A DNA stretch of 64,000 nt from Asticcacaulis sp. AND118. Lineage in GTDB: Bacteria > Pseudomonadota > Alphaproteobacteria > Caulobacterales > Caulobacteraceae. Below the pieces are notes generated by a model that was not told where the DNA came from, searched no databases, and saw only the letters and a program-made list of their open reading frames with translations. The DNA is taken from contig NZ_CP084910.1 of assembly GCF_020535245.1 (NCBI RefSeq), positions 2,022,501 through 2,086,500 of the forward strand, given 5' to 3'. Shown here in pieces: positions 28,880 through 37,493 of this stretch. Position 1 is the first letter of the stretch. The number at the start of each line of letters is the position of its first letter. A program made the position numbers and the translations under genes.

Positions 28880-29608
28880 TCAGGCGATGGGGGGGACGGT
28901 ATCGTCCACGGTTCGGTTGAGGAAGGTGTCACTGAGTATCTTGCCATCTTCCATATGAATGACGCGGTCGGCATAGGCTTCGAGGCGCGGGTCGTGGGTC
29001 ACGACGATCACCGCCGCACCGTGTTCCTTGGCCGCGCGGTGCAGCAGCTTGATGACCACCTGGCCCGACACGGAATCGAGCGCCGAGGTCGGTTCGTCGG
29101 CAAACAGAAGCTTGGGGTTCTTCGACAGGGCCCGCGCGATGGCTACGCGTTGCTTTTCACCGCCCGACAGGCTGGCCGGCGTCTGCCTGAGGCGCTTTTC
29201 CAGCCCCACCTCGGTAAGGGCCGCCACGGCGCGTTTGCGCGCCTCCGGCTTCTTCACCTTGCAGAATTTGAGCACCTGCTCGACCTGCTGCGTGGCGTTG
29301 AGCGCCGGGAACAGGTTGAAGCCCTGAAAGATGAAGCCGCAGTGATCGAGGCGGAAGCGGTCGATCTTGCCTTTTTTCTTCTTCCACAGGTTTTCGCCCA
29401 GCGCGATCACCTCGCCCTCGTCCGGCTTCATCAGGCCGGACAGGGCCGCGATCAGGGTCGACTTGCCCGACCCGGACGGCCCCATGACCATGGTGACCTG
29501 ACCGTGATAGGCGTTGAAGTTGACGTCCTTGAGCACGGGCTGCTTGATCTTGCCGATCTTGTAGCTCTTGGTCAGCCCGCGGGCGTCGATAGCGAGTGTT
29601 CCGGTCAT
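28880..29608 (-). CDS. ABC transporter ATP-binding protein (MacB/LolD/DevA-like)
   Basis: A 242-residue ATPase of the LolD/MacB group. Walker A is GPSGSGKST, the Q-loop is FIFQGFNLFPALNA, the signature is LSGGEKQRVAIARAL, Walker B is LLFADEPTSALD and the H-loop is VVTHD. A lysine-rich insertion (NLWKKKKGKIDRFRL) lies before the Q-loop. Its ATG overlaps the permease stop codon (ATGA), and the adaptor gene starts 13 bases after its end, so the three form one operon. Confidence 0.92.
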   Translation of the reverse strand: MTGTLAIDARGLTKSYKIGKIKQPVLKDVNFNAYHGQVTMVMGPSGSGKSTLIAALSGLMKPDEGEVIALGENLWKKKKGKIDRFRLDHCGFIFQGFNLFPALNATQQVEQVLKFCKVKKPEARKRAVAALTEVGLEKRLRQTPASLSGGEKQRVAIARALSKNPKLLFADEPTSALDSVSGQVVIKLLHRAAKEHGAAVIVVTHDPRLEAYADRVIHMEDGKILSDTFLNRTVDDTVPPIA

Positions 29609-30744
29609 CGCAGCAGATCCGCAGGTTGGCTTTTCTTGAGGATGCCGAGCGAGAAGAGGCCCGACAGGATGGCGATCGTCAGCAGCATCAGCGCCACGAA
29701 GATGACGATGGGCAGGGGGAAGTCCATCGGCACGGAGGCCCAAGCCGCCAGCGCCGCGACGCCCGACACCAGCACGGCGGTGACCAGCAGGCCGGCCACG
29801 CCGACCCAGAAGCTCAGCTCCATGATGATCAGGCGCAGATTGCCCATCGACACGCCCAGCGCCCGCAGCGACGCGAACTCCTTGATATTGGCGAGGATGG
29901 CGCCCTGCAGCGTCTGCCAGGTGATGACGATGCCGATGAAGATGCCGACGACGACGGCGAAGCCGATCATGATGGCGATGCCGCCTTCGGCCATCATCTG
30001 CATCTGGTTGGCCTTAGACAGGTCTTCGCGGGTCCACGCTTTGTAGATGCCGCCGGACAGGACGTTCAGTTCCCTGGTCACCTGCGCCGAGCGGGTCGGG
30101 TCCTTGATCTTGACCAGCAGCGGCCCGACGCGTGGCCCTTCATTGACCAGCCCCAGAAGGCGGGCCGTCTGGCGCGAGGTGAAGACCGTCGAATTGAACA
30201 TGTTGGGATAGCCGGTCACCTCGGAACGCACCCGCACGGTGCGGCCGTTCATCTTGGCCTTGTCGCCCAGCTTGACGCCCAGCTTGGGCATGTTCGAGCG
30301 GTCGATGACCACGGCATAGGGTTCCTGAAGCGCCTGAATGACCTCCGGAGAGAAGTCGCTGGGCAGGGTCACCGCGCCCGGCACCGGGTCGATGATAATG
30401 ACCTGAACGCCGTCGCCCTTCGGCGGCTGGCCGTCTTCGGGGAAGTTGGAGAAGAAGGCCCAGCTACCGCCCAGCGGCATGACCTCGGCCACGTCCGGGT
30501 GCTGGAACAGCATGGGGATGATGCGGCGCGGCTGACCGCCGGAATTGGCGAACAGGCTGGTCGCCTTGGGCGGCAGGACCATGATCTGGGCCGGCGAGCG
30601 GTCGATGGTGGCGGTGAAGGACTTGGCCATGCCCATGAACATGCCGCTCATGGCCAGAACCAGAAGACCCGCCACAGCCAGCGCTATGACCGCAGCCATA
30701 TAGCGCCGCCACTCATAGATAAGCGTAGAGAGAGCCAATGACAT
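29605..30744 (-). CDS. FtsX-like ABC exporter permease (DevC/MacB-type)
   Basis: A 379-residue permease. The first helix is at about 16-38 (AAVIALAVAGLLVLAMSGMFMG). A periplasmic domain of about 210 residues follows (PAQIMVLPPKATSLF, LVNEGPRVGPLLVKI), then three C-terminal helices of the FtsX domain (GFAVVVGIFIGIVITWQTL, ASLRALGVSMGNLRLIIMEL, VIFVALMLLTIAILSGLFSL). The EFASLRALG coupling segment matches the family. It is the first gene of the exporter operon and diverges from the flgF operon. Confidence 0.88.
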   Translation of the reverse strand: MSLALSTLIYEWRRYMAAVIALAVAGLLVLAMSGMFMGMAKSFTATIDRSPAQIMVLPPKATSLFANSGGQPRRIIPMLFQHPDVAEVMPLGGSWAFFSNFPEDGQPPKGDGVQVIIIDPVPGAVTLPSDFSPEVIQALQEPYAVVIDRSNMPKLGVKLGDKAKMNGRTVRVRSEVTGYPNMFNSTVFTSRQTARLLGLVNEGPRVGPLLVKIKDPTRSAQVTRELNVLSGGIYKAWTREDLSKANQMQMMAEGGIAIMIGFAVVVGIFIGIVITWQTLQGAILANIKEFASLRALGVSMGNLRLIIMELSFWVGVAGLLVTAVLVSGVAALAAWASVPMDFPLPIVIFVALMLLTIAILSGLFSLGILKKSQPADLLR

Positions 30745-30957
30745 AAAACAGTTTCCCCGGACCGGGCGGCAGCCGGAATCCCCCCGGCGACGTCAGAGTC
30801 CAAAAATATCCGAGAAACGACCGCCCCTCCCGGCACCCGTGCCGGACGCGCCCCGCCCTCTTACGCCTAGCATCCTTAGTTTCATCTCATACGTCCAATT
30901 AATTCCACGTAACGATCACAAAAGGCGGGTGCGGAGGGTCTTCGCCCCCGATGATCC

Positions 30958-30974
30958 GCGGCAGTTTTTGCCGC
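30958..30974 (+). promoter_or_regulatory. ftr-like element, candidate FlbD site upstream of flgF
   Basis: GCGGCA, GTTTT, TGCCGC forms a palindrome with perfect 6-bp arms. It lies 73 bases upstream of the sigma-54 -24 element. It resembles the ftr sites through which FlbD activates sigma-54 flagellar promoters about 100 bp downstream in Caulobacter. Confidence 0.55.
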
Positions 30975-31046
30975 ACCCGCAACGGCATGCGCTGGCCTCA
31001 TGATTTTTCTCCAACAGATTCAGCGCATTGATTTTTTTGCGCGCTC

Positions 31047-31061
31047 TGGCACGGCTCTTGC
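31047..31061 (+). promoter_or_regulatory. Sigma-54 promoter of flgFGAH
   Basis: TGGCAC, GGCTC, TTGC is a perfect -24/-12 element with the correct 5-bp spacer. It lies 47 bases before the flgF start. A CtrA-type half-site (ATGGTTAA, 31074-31081) sits at the expected transcription start. Confidence 0.85.
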
Positions 31062-31108
31062 TTCTTCAAAAACATGGTTAACGCCCTTCACGGACACGGA
31101 GGCTGACA

Positions 31109-31858
31109 ATGGATAATGCGAGCTATGTCGCCCTGTCGCGCCAGTTGGTTTTGCGCCGTGAACTGGACATCACGGCCAACAATCTGGCCAATATGAACAC
31201 CAATGGCTACAAGTTCGAGCAGTTGCTGGTGCAGCCCGAACCCGGCCGCCCCGCCTACAACCTGCCGATCAAGGCCCCGGCCAATTTTGCCTACGACAAG
31301 GGCGTCGGGCGCGACTTTTCGCAAGGTGCGCTGACCCAGACGGGCAATGATTACGACGTCGCCATCGAAGGCGAAGGGGCGTTTTTCGTCATCAACGGCG
31401 CCGACGGCCCGCTCTATACCCGCGACGGCGCCTTCACCGTGTCGCCGCAGGGCGTGCTGGTGACCGGCGACGGACTGCCGGTACAGGGCGACGGCGGCGA
31501 GATTCGTCTGAACCCTGAGTTCGGCGCACCGTCGATCTCCGCCGACGGCATCGTCTCGCAACGCTCCGCCGACGGCTCGGTCCGCGTCGGCAAGATCACT
31601 GTCGTGCGCTTCGCCAGCCTGTCCGACCTCGAAAAGCAAGGCGACAACCGCTTCCGCGCCACCACCAACGCCGCCCCCGACCCGGCCACCGACGTGCGCC
31701 TGCGTCAGGGGATGCTCGAAACCTCGAACGTCAACGCCCTGACCGAGATCACCCGGCTGGTCGAAATCAATCGCGCCTATGCCTCGGTGACCAAGGTCAT
31801 CGACCAGCAGGCAGAACTGAACCGCAGCGCCGTTGAGCGCCTCGGCCGCGCCGCGTAA
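31109..31858 (+). CDS. flgF: Flagellar proximal-rod protein FlgF
   Basis: A 249-residue rod protein exported by the flagellar type III system, so no signal peptide. The N-terminal rod motif is LRRELDITANNLANMNTNGYKFEQLLV, and the C-terminal conserved helix is TSNVNALTEITRLVEINRAYASVTK. The centre has the FlgE/F/G-like fold (YDVAIEGEGAFFVINGADGPLYTRDGAFTV). GGAGG lies six bases before the ATG. It is the first gene of flgF-flgG-flgA-flgH. Confidence 0.95.
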   Translation: MDNASYVALSRQLVLRRELDITANNLANMNTNGYKFEQLLVQPEPGRPAYNLPIKAPANFAYDKGVGRDFSQGALTQTGNDYDVAIEGEGAFFVINGADGPLYTRDGAFTVSPQGVLVTGDGLPVQGDGGEIRLNPEFGAPSISADGIVSQRSADGSVRVGKITVVRFASLSDLEKQGDNRFRATTNAAPDPATDVRLRQGMLETSNVNALTEITRLVEINRAYASVTKVIDQQAELNRSAVERLGRAA

Positions 31859-31868
31859 GGAGTAAATC

Positions 31869-32657
31869 ATGCGTGCTTTGAGAACCGCCACCACCGGCAT
31901 GTCGGCCCAGCAGTTGAACGTCGACACCATCTCGCACAACATCGCCAACATGAATACGATCGGCTTCAAGAAACAGCGCGCCGAGTTTCAGGACCTGCTG
32001 TACCAGAATGTCGAACGCATGGGCGCGCAGTCGTCGGAAGCCGGCACCGTGGTCCCCACCGGGATTCAGGTCGGTGGCGGTGTGAAAACCGGCAGCATCT
32101 ACCGCATCCTGACGCAAGGGTCGCCCACGCGCACCGACAATCCCTACGACGTCATGATCGACGGCCGCGGGTATCTGCAGGTGCTGATGCCGTCGGGCGA
32201 GACGGCCTATACCCGCGCCGGCAATTTCGCCATCAACGATCAGGGCCAGCTCGTCACCGACGACGGCTATCTGGTCCAGCCGCAGATCACCCTCCCGCAG
32301 GACACCAAGGAGGTCTCGATCTCCAAGACGGGGCAGGTCTCGGTGACGCAGGACGGCGTGACGGCCCCGACCGTCGTCGGTCAGCTTCAACTGGCCAGCT
32401 TCTTCAACGAAGCCGGGCTAGACGCCATCGGCGACAACCTGTTCCTCGAATCCGGCGCGTCGGGCGCGGCCAATATCGGCACGCCGGGCGATGTCGGTTT
32501 CGGCACCCTGCTGCAGGGCTATACCGAAGCCTCGAACGTCGACGCCGTATCGGAAATCACCTCGCTGATCGTCGCCCAGCGCGCCTACGAGATGAATTCC
32601 AAGGTCATCACCACCGCCGACGAAATGCTGTCGGTGACCAGCAACCTGCGCAACTAA
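31869..32657 (+). CDS. flgG: Flagellar distal-rod protein FlgG
   Basis: A 262-residue rod protein. Family hallmarks are MRALRTATTGMSAQQLNVDTISHNIANMNTIGFKKQRAEFQDL at the N-terminus, GSIYRILTQGSPTRTDNPYDVMIDGRGYLQV and GLDAIGDNLFLESGASG, then the C-terminal SNVDAVSEITSLIVAQRAYEMNSKVI. The GFKKQRAEFQDLLYQ stretch is specific to FlgG rather than FlgF. It starts ten bases after flgF, with AAGGAG upstream. Confidence 0.97.
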   Translation: MRALRTATTGMSAQQLNVDTISHNIANMNTIGFKKQRAEFQDLLYQNVERMGAQSSEAGTVVPTGIQVGGGVKTGSIYRILTQGSPTRTDNPYDVMIDGRGYLQVLMPSGETAYTRAGNFAINDQGQLVTDDGYLVQPQITLPQDTKEVSISKTGQVSVTQDGVTAPTVVGQLQLASFFNEAGLDAIGDNLFLESGASGAANIGTPGDVGFGTLLQGYTEASNVDAVSEITSLIVAQRAYEMNSKVITTADEMLSVTSNLRN

Positions 32658-32668
32658 GGGGCTGATTG

Positions 32669-33436
32669 ATGCACCGCTCGGTCTACATGCTGATGCTCGC
32701 CGGGGCCGCCGCCCTGAGCCTCACCGCGCCTCCGGCTCAGGCGCAGGAGACGCTGGTGCTCAAGGCCCGCGTCACGGACGGCGACGGGCGCATCACGCTC
32801 GGCGACCTGTTCGACAATGCCGGTCCCGCCGCCGATGTCGTGGTCGGCGCACGCATGGGCACAAGCGCCGTGCTCGACGCCGGGCAGGTGCAGGCCAGGG
32901 TGCGTCAGGCCGGTCAGTCCTGGCCCAACCCGCAGGGTCTGCGCCGTATCATCGTCACCGCCGGGGCAGATGGCGAAACGGCTGTCGTGGCGAAAGCCCA
33001 AGCCGGCCGCACGAAACAGGTTCTGGTCTTCACCCGCGCGCTGGGCGCCGGGGAGATCGTCGCCCCGGCCGACCTCGCCTATCAGTCCGTTCAGGCGCAT
33101 CTGGCCGGCGGCGCGCTGGTCGCCGAGGCCGAAACGGCCATCGGCAAGACGGTGCGTTCGCCCGTGCGCGAAGGCGGCGTGGTGCGCCCCACCGACCTCA
33201 CCTCGCCGGTCGTGGTCAGGCGCGCCGAAATGGTCAAGGTCACCTGGGACATGAACGGCGTCAGCCTGTCCATGACCGGCGCGGCCCAGAAGGACGGCGC
33301 GGTCGGCGATGTCATCATGGTCCAGAATCCGCAATCGAAAAAGCTTATCGAAGCCGTCGTCACCGGCCCCGGCAGCGCGGCGACCGGCGAAACCGCCCAG
33401 CGCCTGCGTTCGCAAGCCCTCTATTCCTCGCGTTAA
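32669..33436 (+). CDS. flgA: P-ring assembly chaperone FlgA
   Basis: A 255-residue periplasmic chaperone for the P-ring protein FlgI. The signal peptide MHRSVYMLMLAGAAALSLTA ends PPAQAQ. The C-terminal SAF-like and ChapFlgA domains are visible (LGAGEIVAPADLAYQSV, AETAIGKTVRSPVREGGVV, VTWDMNGVSLSMTGAAQKDGAVGDVIMVQNPQSKKLI). flgI is not in the window. I choose the ATG at 32669 over the TTG one codon earlier. It lies 11 bases after flgG. Confidence 0.92.
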   Translation: MHRSVYMLMLAGAAALSLTAPPAQAQETLVLKARVTDGDGRITLGDLFDNAGPAADVVVGARMGTSAVLDAGQVQARVRQAGQSWPNPQGLRRIIVTAGADGETAVVAKAQAGRTKQVLVFTRALGAGEIVAPADLAYQSVQAHLAGGALVAEAETAIGKTVRSPVREGGVVRPTDLTSPVVVRRAEMVKVTWDMNGVSLSMTGAAQKDGAVGDVIMVQNPQSKKLIEAVVTGPGSAATGETAQRLRSQALYSSR

Positions 33437-33448
33437 GGATCAAAGTCC

Positions 33449-34174
33449 ATGCGTATCCCCGCCCTCGCCCTTTTCGCCGTCACCGCCATTGCCTTGACCG
33501 GCTGCGCCAGTGTCAACGAAGCCGTCAACGGCCCGGCGCTTCAACCCATGGCCTACCCGGCGCAACTGGTGCCGCAACAGCAGGTCTACGCCCCGCCGGC
33601 CTCGACCTCGGCCTCGGCCAATTCGCTGTGGCGCACGGGGGCCAAGGCCTTCTTCAAGGACCAGCGCGCCCGTCATGTCGGCGACATCCTGACCGTCACC
33701 ATCGATATCGACGACAAAGCCCAGACGCAGAACACCACCGCCCGTTCGCGCGACGGCAGCTATACCGGCTCGATCCCCAGCATTTTCGGGCTGGAATCGT
33801 CGATCGGGAAGATTTTGCCCAGCGAGTACAATCCCGCGGCCGGCCTCTCCAACAACTCATCCAGCGAGTTTTCCGGCAACGGCAGCATCAACCGCTCGGA
33901 AAAGATTTCGCTGACCATCGCCGCCATCGTCACCGGCGTCCTGCCCAACGGCAATCTGGTGGTGCAGGGGTCTCAGGAGGTGCGCACCAACCGCGAAGTG
34001 CGCGAGCTGATCGTGTCGGGCATCGTCAATCCGCAGGACATTTCCGCCGCCAACATCATCAAGCACTCGCAACTGGCCGAAGCGCGCATCTCCTACGGCG
34101 GCCGCGGCGACGTCACGCGGATGCAGGCCGCCCCGGTCAGCCAGAACCTGATGGAAAAGTTCTCGCCGTTCTAA
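33449..34174 (+). CDS. flgH: Flagellar L-ring lipoprotein FlgH
   Basis: A 241-residue outer-membrane lipoprotein forming the L ring. The signal peptide ends in lipobox LTGCAS (Cys at residue 19). Family motifs are SLWRTGAKAFFKDQRARHVGDILTVTIDIDDKA, GNGSINRSEKISLTIAAIVTGVLPNGNLVVQGSQEV and NREVRELIVSGIVNPQDISAANII. The C-terminus ISYGGRGDVTRMQAAPV is conserved. It is the last gene of the sigma-54 operon; a Family B repeat follows directly. Confidence 0.96.
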   Translation: MRIPALALFAVTAIALTGCASVNEAVNGPALQPMAYPAQLVPQQQVYAPPASTSASANSLWRTGAKAFFKDQRARHVGDILTVTIDIDDKAQTQNTTARSRDGSYTGSIPSIFGLESSIGKILPSEYNPAAGLSNNSSSEFSGNGSINRSEKISLTIAAIVTGVLPNGNLVVQGSQEVRTNREVRELIVSGIVNPQDISAANIIKHSQLAEARISYGGRGDVTRMQAAPVSQNLMEKFSPF

Positions 34175-34300
34175 AACCCCCTCTCCCTTGAGGGAGAGGG
34201 ATGCCCGAAGGGCAGGGTGAGGGGGCGCAACACCGAGCCCGTCACCTTCCCCCTCACCCTGTCGCTAACGCGACTTCCCTCTCCCCGTAGGGGCGAGGGG
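34175..34300. repeat. Family B repeat pair after flgH
   Basis: It begins CCCCCTCTCCCTTGAGGGAG, with GGGTGAGGGGG and CCCCCTCACCCT in the middle and CTCTCCCCGTAGGGGCGAG at the far end. It lies between co-directional genes and probably ends the flg transcript. Confidence 0.8.
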
Positions 34301-34303
34301 ATT

Positions 34304-34311
34304 TTAACCAT
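34304..34311 (+). promoter_or_regulatory. Candidate CtrA half-site TTAACCAT
   Basis: This is an exact TTAACCAT match, 10 bases before the first ATG of the polymerase-like gene. The motif is short, so chance occurrence is possible. Its interest comes from matching the sites near fliL and flgF. Confidence 0.3.
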
Positions 34312-34320
34312 TTTCGGCAT

Positions 34321-35679
34321 ATGCTCAGGCTCTTCAGTTGCCCGAGTCCGATGCCCGTTACCCCTGCCTACGAAGCCGACGATTACAAACACCCTGCCCG
34401 CCCCGACGGGCAGCGCCCCGACGCGGACGGGCGACCGCCGCGGGAGGAAGCGCCGCTTACCGGTCCGGCGCTGGTCATTTTCCGCATCGAGTTCGCGCTG
34501 GCGGCCTTCTGCGTCTTCATGTTTTCCGAAGCCCTGTGGGCGCCGCTGTTCGCCCCCAATCAGGAGAATGGCGGCGAAATGTCGTGGATGCGGCTGTTGT
34601 GGCTGCCTGTCTACGGCCTGACCCTGCTGATGAGCGCCCTGCGCGCCGACCGGTTTTTGCGCATTTTACCGGCGCTCGGCATGGGCGCGGCCCTGATCGC
34701 CCTGTGCTACGCCTCCGGCTGGTGGTCGATCAATCCGGAGGTCACCAGCCGCCGCTCTCTGGCTCTGGCCTTCACCGTCCTGTTCGGCCTCTATCTGGGC
34801 GCGCGCTTCAAAGGCCGCGACCTGACGCAGATCGTCGGCGGCACCTTCGCCGTGCTGGCGGTCGGCAGCATACTGGCGGCGCTGTTTTATCCGAGCATGG
34901 GCGTGCACCACGACATCAATGCCGGGGCGTGGCGCGGCCTGTGGCACGAAAAGAACCAGATGGCGGCGCTGATGACCTTCGGCTTCGTCGCCTGCTGCGC
35001 CAGCGGCTTCGGCATCCCCGAACGGCGCAAGCTGTGGTTCGGCGCGGCGGCCCTGATCTTCTTTCTGATCCTGATGTCGCGTTCCAAGACCTCGCTGCTG
35101 GCCTGTCTGCTGGCGCTGGCGGCCATGCCGGTTCTGTCGGCGCTCCGGCGCGGCGGCGTGCGCAGCGTGCTGTTCGTCTGGGGCGCCGCCACCTTGTCGC
35201 TGATCGGCGGCGCGGTCTTCTTTCTGATGCCCGAAGTCATCTTCAAGGCACTGGGCAAGGACCCGACTTTGACAGGCCGCACCGAAATCTGGGAGTCGTT
35301 GCTGCGGCTCTCCGATCAGCGCCCGTGGCTGGGTTATGGCTACAAGGCCTTCTGGGGCCCGGACTCGATCCCCAACCAGATCGTCAAGAAAGAAACCCAC
35401 TGGGACGTGCCGTCGGCGCACAATGGCTGGCTGGACCTGCTGGTGCAACTGGGCTGGGTCGGGGTGATCCTGTTCGGCGCGTGTCTGGCCGCGACGATCT
35501 TCTGCGCCCTGTTCCGCTTTGCACGGGTCAAGGACGGCTATTTCTCGGTCCTGTCGTTAAGTATCTTCACCTTCCTCATCCTGTCGGAAAGTTTCATCCT
35601 GGGGCAGAACAATCTGATCTGGGTGATGTTCGTCTGCGCCATGGCGCGCCTGACGGCGAACAGGATGGAAGCGGCTTAA
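34321..35679 (+). CDS. O-antigen ligase/polymerase-like membrane protein (Wzy/ExoQ family)
   Basis: A 452-residue polytopic membrane protein of the O-antigen ligase (Wzy_C) family. The diagnostic region is GRTEIWESLLRLSDQRPWLGYGYKAFWG, with the large-loop NGWLDLLVQLGWVGVILFGAC. HEKNQMAALMTFGF fits ExoQ-type exopolysaccharide polymerases. About eleven hydrophobic helices are visible. Neither possible start (34321, or 34351 giving MPVTPAYEADDYK) has a good ribosome site. The substrate is unknown; it may work with the WecA-like transferase at 19.9 kb. It converges on pyrD. Confidence 0.83.
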   Translation: MLRLFSCPSPMPVTPAYEADDYKHPARPDGQRPDADGRPPREEAPLTGPALVIFRIEFALAAFCVFMFSEALWAPLFAPNQENGGEMSWMRLLWLPVYGLTLLMSALRADRFLRILPALGMGAALIALCYASGWWSINPEVTSRRSLALAFTVLFGLYLGARFKGRDLTQIVGGTFAVLAVGSILAALFYPSMGVHHDINAGAWRGLWHEKNQMAALMTFGFVACCASGFGIPERRKLWFGAAALIFFLILMSRSKTSLLACLLALAAMPVLSALRRGGVRSVLFVWGAATLSLIGGAVFFLMPEVIFKALGKDPTLTGRTEIWESLLRLSDQRPWLGYGYKAFWGPDSIPNQIVKKETHWDVPSAHNGWLDLLVQLGWVGVILFGACLAATIFCALFRFARVKDGYFSVLSLSIFTFLILSESFILGQNNLIWVMFVCAMARLTANRMEAA

Positions 35680-35688
35680 AACAAGACC

Positions 35689-35846
35689 CCCCACCCCCAC
35701 ATCTAGCCGCGTGAACGCGGCGTCGTGCGGTCCCCCTCCCCGGCATAGCCAGGGAGGTATAAGAAAGCATCAATCACACCTCCCCAGTTTACTGGGAAGG
35801 GGGACCACACGACGCCGCGTTCACGCGGCTAGATGTGGGGGTGGGG
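35689..35846. repeat. Family A inverted pair, near-perfect 53-bp arms
   Basis: Arms at 35689-35741 and 35794-35846 are reverse complements at 51 of 53 positions, separated by 52 bases. Each arm contains the internal palindrome GCCGCGTGAACGCGGC. It fills the gap between the convergent polymerase-like gene and pyrD, and would form a cruciform or bidirectional terminator. Confidence 0.9.
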
Positions 35847-35854
35847 ATTCTTTC

Positions 35855-36934
35855 TTAAACGTCCAAACCCACGGCCTGCGACACGTGCGTCAGGCCATCG
35901 GCGCGCAGGCGCTGGACCAGATCGCGCTTGATCTCGTCGACCAGACCCGGCCCTTTGAACACCATCGCCGAATAGAGCTGCACCAGCGACGCCCCGGCGC
36001 GGATCTTGGCATAGGCGTCGGCCCCGGAGGCAATCCCGCCCGCGCCGATCAGGGTCAGCCGGCTCCCCGCCACCCGACGTGCCGTGCGCAGGGCCGAGGT
36101 CGACAGACCGAACAGAGGCGCACCCGACAGACCGCCGGTCTGCGCCGCATGGGCCGAACGCAGCGAATCCGGACGCTCGATCGTCGTATTGGAGACGATC
36201 AGCGCGTCCAGCCCATGCGCGATGGTCGCTTCGACGGCATCGGCAATCTCGTCTTCGCCGAGGTCCGGCGCGATCTTGAGGAAGACCGGGTAATTGTTGC
36301 CGGTCACGCGCACCAGATCGGCGCGCGTCGCTGCGATCTGGCTCAGCAGTTCGTCAAGATGCGCCCGCCCCTGCAGGGCACGCAGGCCCGGCGTGTTGGG
36401 CGAGGAGATGTTGGCGGTGAAATAGGACGACAGGCCCCACAGGCGCTTCAGGCCCGTGACGTAATCGGCCATGCGGTCGGTCGCGTCCTTGTTGGCCCCG
36501 ATATTGGCCCCAAGTACCGGACGAACCGAACGCCCCTGATAGCGCTCCAGATGGCTGGCGAAAACCTCCAGCCCCTTATTGTTGAAGCCCATGCGGTTGA
36601 TGACGGCCTCGTCCTCGCTGAGGCGGAACAGACGCGGACGCGGATTGCCGTCCTGCGGCAGCGGCGTCACCGTACCGCATTCGACAAAGCCGAACCCGGC
36701 GCGGCTCATGGCCAGCGGCGCATCGGCATTCTTGTCGAAACCGGCGGCCAGACCGACGCAGTTGCGCACCGTCAGCGCGCCGCCCGCAAAGGCGATCTCC
36801 GTGCGCAGTTCCGGCGGATCGTAGCTGGAGCGCGGTCCGAGACCCGCTTTCAGCGCCAGAATGGTCGCCGTGTGGGCGTCTTCGGGGTCGAGCAGGTGCA
36901 GCGGCTTGAGCGCCAGACGATAGATATCCATCAT
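35855..36934 (-). CDS. pyrD: Dihydroorotate dehydrogenase (quinone), class 2
   Basis: A 359-residue FMN enzyme of pyrimidine synthesis, attached to the inner membrane and using quinone. The class 2 catalytic serine lies in ANISSPNTPGLRALQG. Other motifs are GLAAGFDKNADAP, FGFVECGTVTPLPQDGNPRPR, INRMGFNNKG, FLKIAPDL, IVSNTTIERP and LIGAGGIASGADAYAKIRAGASLVQLY. The start overlaps the sixA stop codon (ATGATG; 36934 or 36931), so the two are coupled. Confidence 0.95.
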   Translation of the reverse strand: MMDIYRLALKPLHLLDPEDAHTATILALKAGLGPRSSYDPPELRTEIAFAGGALTVRNCVGLAAGFDKNADAPLAMSRAGFGFVECGTVTPLPQDGNPRPRLFRLSEDEAVINRMGFNNKGLEVFASHLERYQGRSVRPVLGANIGANKDATDRMADYVTGLKRLWGLSSYFTANISSPNTPGLRALQGRAHLDELLSQIAATRADLVRVTGNNYPVFLKIAPDLGEDEIADAVEATIAHGLDALIVSNTTIERPDSLRSAHAAQTGGLSGAPLFGLSTSALRTARRVAGSRLTLIGAGGIASGADAYAKIRAGASLVQLYSAMVFKGPGLVDEIKRDLVQRLRADGLTHVSQAVGLDV

Positions 36935-37440
36935 TCGGCCCCGATAAGATCCCTGGGCTTCAGCAGGTCGTCGAAGATCGGCCGCCCGGCCACATCGACC
37001 TCGAACACGGTCGCCGCCGCCGTCGGATAGGAACCGCGCGCGCGGTCGATCTCGACCTGCGACGCCGCCCCGGCGTGCATATAGTCGAGCACCAGATACT
37101 GAATGCCGGGATTGTGGCCGACGATCAGCAAACATTCGCCGGCCTCTTCGTGCGCTTCGACCAGACGGCGCAGATCGTCGGCGCCCATATTGAACATGTC
37201 CTCGCGGACCTCACCGGCGATATCGCCCAGCACGCCCTTGATGGCCTCGAAGGTCTGGTGCGTGCGGTGGGCGGCGGAAACCAGCGCGTAGTCGGGTTTC
37301 AGGCCGCGGGCTTTCAACGCTTCGGCGACGGCGGCGGCTTCGCGTAAGCCCCGCTGCATCAGGTTGCGCTCGAAATCCTCGCCCGAAGCGCTGTCCTTTT
37401 CGGCCTTGCCGTGGCGCATGACGATCAGATGCTTGATCAT
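36931..37440 (-). CDS. SixA-type phosphohistidine phosphatase (histidine phosphatase family)
   Basis: A 169-residue small phosphatase. The catalytic phosphohistidine motif is RHGKAEK at residues 9-15, and the second conserved His is in VGHNPGIQYL. LMQRGLREAAAVAEAL and VSAAHRTHQTFEAI fit the SixA branch, which removes phosphate from histidine-containing phosphotransfer proteins. It precedes and overlaps pyrD. The substrate here cannot be inferred from context. Confidence 0.85.
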   Translation of the reverse strand: MIKHLIVMRHGKAEKDSASGEDFERNLMQRGLREAAAVAEALKARGLKPDYALVSAAHRTHQTFEAIKGVLGDIAGEVREDMFNMGADDLRRLVEAHEEAGECLLIVGHNPGIQYLVLDYMHAGAASQVEIDRARGSYPTAAATVFEVDVAGRPIFDDLLKPRDLIGAE

Positions 37441-37493
37441 GAGTCGTGTTCCTTTTCTCGCCGCTTATGGACGCGAAAGGCGTCAGGGTTCAA

